From Paraperibacillus marinus (lineage in GTDB: Bacteria; Bacillota; Bacilli; Bacillales; DSM-1321): a stretch of DNA of 64,000 nucleotides. Numbering within the stretch: the first letter of the stretch is position 1; the number at the start of each line of letters is the position of its first letter. The stretch spans positions 4,154,001-4,218,000 of the forward strand of contig NZ_CP143542.1 in the NCBI RefSeq assembly GCF_046237605.1, given 5' to 3'. Made by a program: the position numbers and the translations under genes. Below, piece after piece: positions 59,454 through 64,000 of the stretch. The notes beneath the pieces were generated by a model that saw nothing but the letters and a program-made list of their open reading frames with translations, was not told where the DNA came from and did not search any database.

Positions 59454-62400
59454 TTACATATTCCTGCGGTACTGTCCGCCGACTTCATAGAGAGCTTTTG
59501 TTATCTGGCCAAGGCTGGCTGATTTTACAGTCTCCATAAGCTCAGCGAAAATATTGCTGCCGCTGTAGGCAGCCTTTTGCAGGCGTGCCAGTGCTGCGTC
59601 AGCTTCTGATGCGTGTGCCTGCTGGAATTTTTTCAGATTGTTGATCTGCTGTTCTTTTTCATCCGCGGATGCCCGGGCAAGTTCCATGCTGTTCAGATCC
59701 TCATCAGATGGCGGATTTGGATTCAGATAGGTGTTGACCCCGATAATCGGCAGTTCGCCTGAGTGTTTCTTCATTTCGTAATACATGCTCTCATCCTGGA
59801 TTTTCCCGCGCTGATACTGCGTTTCCATGGCTCCGAGCACGCCGCCCCGGTCATCGATCCGGTCGAATTCCTGGAGGACCGCTTCCTCTACAAGGTCTGT
59901 CAGTTCTTCAATGATAAACGAGCCTTGAAGCGGATTTTCGTTCTTGGACAGGCCGTGCTCCTTGGTGATGATCATCTGGATGGCCATCGCCCTCCGCACA
60001 GACTCCTCAGTCGGAGTCGTGATGGCTTCATCATAGGCATTTGTATGAAGCGAGTTGCAGTTATCCTGTAGTGCCATCAGGGCCTGCAGCGTTGTCCTGA
60101 TATCGTTAAAGTCAATTTCCTGCGCATGAAGCGACCTGCCTGAAGTCTGGATATGATACTTCAGCTTCTGGCTCCGCTCGTTCGCGCCATATTTATCCCT
60201 CATTACAGTGGCCCAGATTCGTCTCGCCACACGTCCGAGGACGGTATACTCCGGATCAAGCCCATTTGAGAAGAAGAAGGACAGATTCGGAGCAAAGTCA
60301 TTGATGCTCATACCGCGGCTCAAATAATATTCCACATAGGTAAAGCCGTTGGCCAGGGTGAACGCCAGCTGGGAAATCGGGTTGGCGCCTGCTTCAGCGA
60401 TATGGTAGCCGGAGATGGAGACAGAATAATAATTCCTCACCTTTTTATCGATGAAGTATTCCTGAATATCCCCCATCAGGCGGAGTGCAAATTCTGTCGA
60501 GAAAATACAGGTGTTCTGCCCTTGGTCTTCCTTCAGGATATCTGCCTGGACTGTTCCCCTTACAGACTGGAATGTTGTTTCACTCACCATTCCATACTCC
60601 TCGGCTGTAAGCTCCCGGCCAAGCTCCGTTTCCTTCTTCTCAACCTGCTGCTGAATGGCTGTGTTCAGGTACATCGCAAGGATAATCGGCGCCGGACCAT
60701 TGATGGTCATGGAAACAGATGTGGACGGATGGCATAAGTCAAAACCGGCATACAGCTTTTTCATGTCTTCAAGCGTACAGATGCTCACGCCGCTCTCGCC
60801 CACTTTTCCGTAGATGTCCGGCCTGTAGTCCGGATCCTCCCCGTAAAGCGTCACCGAATCAAAGGCTGTACTCAGACGCTTGGCAGCATCATCCTTCGAC
60901 AGATAATGGAAGCGGCGGTTCGTCCTTTCCGGCGAGCCTTCCCCGGCGAACTGGCGCTTCGGATCCTCACCTTCCCTTTTAAAGGGGAACACCCCAGCCG
61001 TGTATGGGAAGAATCCAGGGGCATTCTCGCGGTATACCCAGCGGAGGATCTCGCCGTAATCCTGGAACTGCGGCAGAGCCACCTTCGGAATATCCAGCCC
61101 TGAGAGGGATCTTATCTTAAGTGTGGTCACGATTTCTTTATCCCGGATCTTGGTGACAAATTGGTCTGCTGCATATTTCTCCTTGAAGGCTTCCCAGCCG
61201 CCGATGATGTTCTTGGACTCCTCAGAGAGTGACTGATAAGTCTCCTCCTTCAGGGCTTCAAGGGATGAGACAATCTCAGCTGCTAATTCTTTTTCCTGGA
61301 CAGCGGAGATGGCCCCCTCAAGCTGGAACAGTCTGCGGGCCGCTTCTTCCTGTTTCTTTGCTTTCGCATGATAATTTCTGACTGTATCGGAAATTTCCCG
61401 CAGATAGTAGCGGCGGTCATTCGGAATGATGACATTCTGTTTGACGACTTCTGCATCCTTAGAAAAGCTCGTTGTCCAGCTGAGGCCGGCTTTTTCATTG
61501 ATCTTCTCTACCAGTGCCGCGAAAAGGGCGTTGGTCCCCGGATCATTGAACTGGCTTGCGATCGTCCCGTAAACAGGCATGGCGCCCGTCTCTTGATCAA
61601 ACAGCATCCGGCTTCTCTGGAACTGCTTCTGCACCTGGCGTTTTGCATCCTCAGAGCCCTTCCGCTCAAATTTATTGATGACAATCAAATCGGCAAAGTC
61701 AATCATATCAATCTTTTCAAGCTGTGAGGGGGCACCGAATTCACTGGTCATCACATACATGGAAAGGTCTGTTACTTCTGTGATGCCGGCATCGCCCTGG
61801 CCGATCCCGCTCGTCTCCACGACGATCAAATCAAAGCCGCCTGCTTTCACGACACTAAGGGCGTCCTTCAAGGCAAGTGAAATCTCACTGCCGGATTCCC
61901 TGGTCGCAAGACTCCGCATGTACACCCTTGGGCTGAAGATGGCATTCATCCGGATACGGTCGCCGAGAAGGGCACCGCCTGTTTTCCGCTTGGTAGGATC
62001 AATGGATAGAATGGCAATCCTTTTATCCGGAATCTCATTCAGAAACCTGCGTATCAATTCATCGGTCAGCGAGCTCTTCCCGGCTCCGCCCGTCCCGGTA
62101 ATTCCAAGGATCGGTACATTTCCGCCCTGCTGTTTTACCTCATCAAGCACCTTCTCTACCGCGGCTGCCGCCTCATCCTGTACGCTCACGCGGTTTTCAA
62201 CAAGCGTGATAAAGCCGGCGATCGTCTTATGGTCGCCTTTTTTTAGCTGGTCCAGCTGTCCCAGAAGATCAGGGGAAGCTGTAGCGAAATCGCATTCCTT
62301 GATCATGATATCGATCATGCCCTGAAGTCCATACTTCCTTCCGTCCTCAGGGGAGAAAATCCATGCAATCCCATAATCATGGAGCTCCTTGATTTCCTTT

Positions 62401-62711
62401 GGAATAATAACACCGCCCCCGCCGCCATAAATGCGGATGTGGGAGGCACCTCTCTCCTTCAGGAGGTCATACATATACTTAAAATATTCCACATGGCCGC
62501 CCTGGTAGGATGAAATGGCAATTCCCTGAACATCCTCCTGAATGGCCGCGTTCACTACTTCCTCCACCGAACGGTTATGGCCAAGATGGATGACCTCGGC
62601 GCCGCTTCCCTGCAGAATGCGCCTCATAATATTAATAGAAGCATCATGGCCGTCAAATAAACTTGATGCGGTCACGAACCTGATATGATTCTTTGGCTGA
62701 TACCCTTCCAT
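59454..62711 (-). CDS. icmF: fused isobutyryl-CoA mutase IcmF
   Basis: About 1085 residues from ATG 62709-62711, sharing TAATG with the tetR stop. Domain order: B12-binding domain (about 10-140) with the cobalamin His motif FDGHDASINIMRRIL and the YGGGGGVIIPKEI loop; MeaI-type GTPase chaperone (about 190-400) with P-loop LGITGTGGAGKSSLTDELIR and INKFERKG; then the mutase TIM barrel (about 530-1085) with AGVFPFKREGEDPKRQFAGE and GFTYVEYYLSRGMSINDFAP. It isomerises isobutyryl-CoA and n-butyryl-CoA (possibly other branched acyl-CoAs) using adenosylcobalamin, with its own reactivating G-protein. An upstream in-frame GTG at 62738 inside tetR is less likely. Confidence 0.96.
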   Translation of the reverse strand: MEGYQPKNHIRFVTASSLFDGHDASINIMRRILQGSGAEVIHLGHNRSVEEVVNAAIQEDVQGIAISSYQGGHVEYFKYMYDLLKERGASHIRIYGGGGGVIIPKEIKELHDYGIAWIFSPEDGRKYGLQGMIDIMIKECDFATASPDLLGQLDQLKKGDHKTIAGFITLVENRVSVQDEAAAAVEKVLDEVKQQGGNVPILGITGTGGAGKSSLTDELIRRFLNEIPDKRIAILSIDPTKRKTGGALLGDRIRMNAIFSPRVYMRSLATRESGSEISLALKDALSVVKAGGFDLIVVETSGIGQGDAGITEVTDLSMYVMTSEFGAPSQLEKIDMIDFADLIVINKFERKGSEDAKRQVQKQFQRSRMLFDQETGAMPVYGTIASQFNDPGTNALFAALVEKINEKAGLSWTTSFSKDAEVVKQNVIIPNDRRYYLREISDTVRNYHAKAKKQEEAARRLFQLEGAISAVQEKELAAEIVSSLEALKEETYQSLSEESKNIIGGWEAFKEKYAADQFVTKIRDKEIVTTLKIRSLSGLDIPKVALPQFQDYGEILRWVYRENAPGFFPYTAGVFPFKREGEDPKRQFAGEGSPERTNRRFHYLSKDDAAKRLSTAFDSVTLYGEDPDYRPDIYGKVGESGVSICTLEDMKKLYAGFDLCHPSTSVSMTINGPAPIILAMYLNTAIQQQVEKKETELGRELTAEEYGMVSETTFQSVRGTVQADILKEDQGQNTCIFSTEFALRLMGDIQEYFIDKKVRNYYSVSISGYHIAEAGANPISQLAFTLANGFTYVEYYLSRGMSINDFAPNLSFFFSNGLDPEYTVLGRVARRIWATVMRDKYGANERSQKLKYHIQTSGRSLHAQEIDFNDIRTTLQALMALQDNCNSLHTNAYDEAITTPTEESVRRAMAIQMIITKEHGLSKNENPLQGSFIIEELTDLVEEAVLQEFDRIDDRGGVLGAMETQYQRGKIQDESMYYEMKKHSGELPIIGVNTYLNPNPPSDEDLNSMELARASADEKEQQINNLKKFQQAHASEADAALARLQKAAYSGSNIFAELMETVKSASLGQITKALYEVGGQYRRNM

Positions 62712-63346
62712 TACGTCAATCTCTCCCCTCTTCTGCACAATCCGTGAAAAAGCAGATTCGTCTGATGGTCCACATACTCTTCAAGTGAGAACATTTTTTT
62801 AAGCGCCCATCTCCTGAAGCTCCACATCTGGCCCTGGACAAAAATATTGTGGGCAATCATTTTAATCTCCGGCTCCGTCAGACGGAGTTCCCCTTTTTCA
62901 ACACAGAGATGAACCATCTCTTCGAACATGGCGACCATTTCAATTTCCTTTTGAAGGACATATGGAAGTGCGTCCTTTGTCAGTGATTTGACTTCCTGAT
63001 ACATGACCAGGACCTCATCCTGCATGTCATCCATCACCTTGAAAAAGTTATAGATGCCAAGCTTCAATGATTCCAGGGTTCCCACTTTTGTGTCGAGCCC
63101 CTGCTGCAGGCGGTCCCGGACCTCCTCATAAATATGGTCGCAGACGAGATACAGCACATCTTCCTTTGTCCTGATATATTCATAGAGAGTGCCGATGCTG
63201 AATCCGGCTGCCTTGGCTATTTCCCTTGTGGTTGTACGGTGAAAGCCCTTCTCCTTGAAAAGAGTTACGGCACCCTTGATCATTTCATTCCTTCTTTTTA
63301 AGATCAGCCGCTCATCCTTGACTGTGGCGTGAATGTCCCTTTTCAT
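62711..63346 (-). CDS. TetR/AcrR family transcriptional regulator
   Basis: About 211 residues from the ATG at 63344-63346 (GGAGGG 5 bases upstream). The N-terminal helix-turn-helix is FHRTTTREIAKAAGFSIGTL followed by YEYIRTKEDVLYLV. The C-terminal ligand domain resembles fatty-acid-type TetR proteins (LYEY..K.D, VMYQEVKSLTKDALPYVLQK). It lies between an acyl-CoA dehydrogenase gene and icmF and overlaps icmF by one base, so it probably controls this operon in response to an acyl-CoA. Confidence 0.92.
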   Translation of the reverse strand: MKRDIHATVKDERLILKRRNEMIKGAVTLFKEKGFHRTTTREIAKAAGFSIGTLYEYIRTKEDVLYLVCDHIYEEVRDRLQQGLDTKVGTLESLKLGIYNFFKVMDDMQDEVLVMYQEVKSLTKDALPYVLQKEIEMVAMFEEMVHLCVEKGELRLTEPEIKMIAHNIFVQGQMWSFRRWALKKMFSLEEYVDHQTNLLFHGLCRRGERLT

Positions 63347-63380
63347 CGTCACCCTCCCGCCTTCTCTCTTATTCGAAAAA

Positions 63381-63411
63381 GGGAAAAAGGGACGTGTGTC
63401 CCCTCTCCCGG
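63381..63411. repeat. palindromic family D repeat, copy 8, diverged
   Basis: GGGAAAAAGGGACGTGTGTC followed by CCCTCTCCCGG, adjacent to the stop codon of the acyl-CoA dehydrogenase gene (63415). Confidence 0.65.
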
Positions 63412-63414
63412 CAA

Positions 63415-64000
63415 TCAGTCCTTGGTGATCATTCTTGAGATGACCAGCTTCTGAATTTCCTGTGTTCCTTCATAAATCTGGGTGATCTTCGCATCCCGCA
63501 TATAACGCTCTACAGGATAATCCTTCGTATATCCATAGCCGCCGAATACCTGGACCGCCTCTGTCGTCACCTTCATGGCCGTATCGCCGGCAAACAGTTT
63601 AGACATCGCAGATTCCTTCCCATACGGAAGGCCTTCGGACTCAAGCCATGCGGCCTGGTAGGTCAACAGGCGGGAGGCTTCGATCTGGGTGGCCATATCG
63701 GCAAGCTTGAAGCCGATTCCCTGCTGGGCTGCAATCGGCTTGCCAAACTGCTGGCGTTCTTTTGCATAAGCCACGGATGCATCAAGCGCCCCCTGTGCGA
63801 TGCCGACCGCCTGGGCAGCAATTCCGTTCCGGCCGCCGTCAAGAGTCATCATCGCGACTTTAAAGCCTTCTCCCTCTTTGCCCAGCATATTTTCTTTTGG
63901 CACACGGCATTCTTCAAAGATGATTTCAGTCGTTGGTGATGAGCGGATGCCGAGTTTCTTTTCCTTTTTGCCGACGCTGAAGCCTTCAAATCCGCTTTCA
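63415..64000 (-). CDS. acyl-CoA dehydrogenase (C-terminal part, runs off the window)
   Basis: The reading frame is open to base 64000, so only the last ~195 residues are seen. They cover the end of the middle beta domain (KLGIRSSPTTEIIFEECRVP, the known KxGxRxSxT motif of the family) and the C-terminal helical domain with MTLDGGRNGIAAQAVGIAQG, RQQFGKPIAAQQGIGFKLAD, FGGYGYTKDYPVERYMRDAK and the catalytic Glu in ITQIYEGTQEIQKLVISRMI. This is a short-chain (butyryl-CoA/AcdA-like) type. It lies upstream of tetR and icmF in a probable operon for short or branched acyl-CoA catabolism. It ends next to a palindromic repeat. Confidence 0.95.
   Translation of the reverse strand, partial: ESGFEGFSVGKKEKKLGIRSSPTTEIIFEECRVPKENMLGKEGEGFKVAMMTLDGGRNGIAAQAVGIAQGALDASVAYAKERQQFGKPIAAQQGIGFKLADMATQIEASRLLTYQAAWLESEGLPYGKESAMSKLFAGDTAMKVTTEAVQVFGGYGYTKDYPVERYMRDAKITQIYEGTQEIQKLVISRMITKD

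Overview
The window is a stretch of a Bacillaceae (endospore-forming Firmicute) chromosome. The evidence is gene order and content: fabZ, flhP/flhO, mbl, spoIIID, spoIIQ, spoIID, murAA, ywmB, ywzB, the atp operon, upp, glyA, ywlG, rpiB, ywlE, mntP, ywlC, spoIIR, prmC, prfA, tdk, rpmE, rho, glpX, murAB, tal, fbaA, spo0F, ywjG, pyrG and rpoE follow the order known from the left flank of the Bacillus subtilis origin. Almost every gene lies on the minus strand. Gene boundaries, Shine-Dalgarno sites and sigma-factor promoters are all of Bacillus type. The species cannot be named from the sequence.

Layout. 1-1.0 kb: 5' part of fabZ, a small monooxygenase-like gene and an EpuA-like membrane protein. 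1.0-1.84 kb: gene-free, repeat-bearing DNA. 1.84-6.6 kb: flagellar rod/hook-like flhP-flhO behind a sigma-D promoter, mbl, spoIIID and spoIIQ. 6.9-9.4 kb: three plus-strand envelope genes (SH3 protein, L,D-transpeptidase, VanZ-like). 9.4-13.1 kb: spoIID (near-perfect sigma-E promoter), murAA, ywmB, ywzB. 13.4-24.0 kb: an 11-gene complex I operon (nuoABCDHIJKLMN) with no nuoE, nuoF or nuoG. 24.3-31.5 kb: the complete F1Fo ATP synthase operon plus atpI and an AtpZ-like gene. 31.7-33.9 kb: a secreted subtilisin-family protease. 34-46.5 kb: mnaA, upp, glyA, ywlG, rpiB, a chemoreceptor, ywlE, mntP, ywlC, an acetyltransferase, spoIIR, prmC, prfA. 46.6-54.7 kb: a small unknown gene, tdk, rpmE, rho, glpX, murAB, tal, fbaA, spo0F. 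54.9-59.2 kb: ywjG (+), pyrG with a CTP-sensing attenuator, rpoE, a Nif3-like gene (+). 59.4-64 kb: icmF, a TetR regulator and a truncated acyl-CoA dehydrogenase gene, likely a short acyl-CoA catabolism operon.

How it works together. Energy conservation (complex I and ATP synthase back to back, each with its own sigma-A promoter and separated by a strong terminator), cell wall precursor synthesis and modification (murAA, murAB, mnaA, L,D-transpeptidase), sporulation (spo0F, spoIIR, spoIIQ, spoIID, spoIIID), translation (prfA, prmC, rpmE, ywlC), nucleotide metabolism (upp, tdk, pyrG) and central carbon metabolism (fbaA, glpX, tal, rpiB, glyA) are interleaved.

Most of the window is ordinary conserved chromosome. 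I found no CRISPR array, rRNA, tRNA, prophage or insertion sequence. The less usual content is an alanine/lysine repeat extension on NuoC, a complex I without the NADH module, four families of dispersed intergenic repeats (one with about six copies of roughly 180 bp, another a palindrome that supplies stop codons and C-terminal residues to neighbouring genes), a DnaA-box cluster upstream of ywlC, and a clearly readable pyrG reiterative-transcription attenuator.
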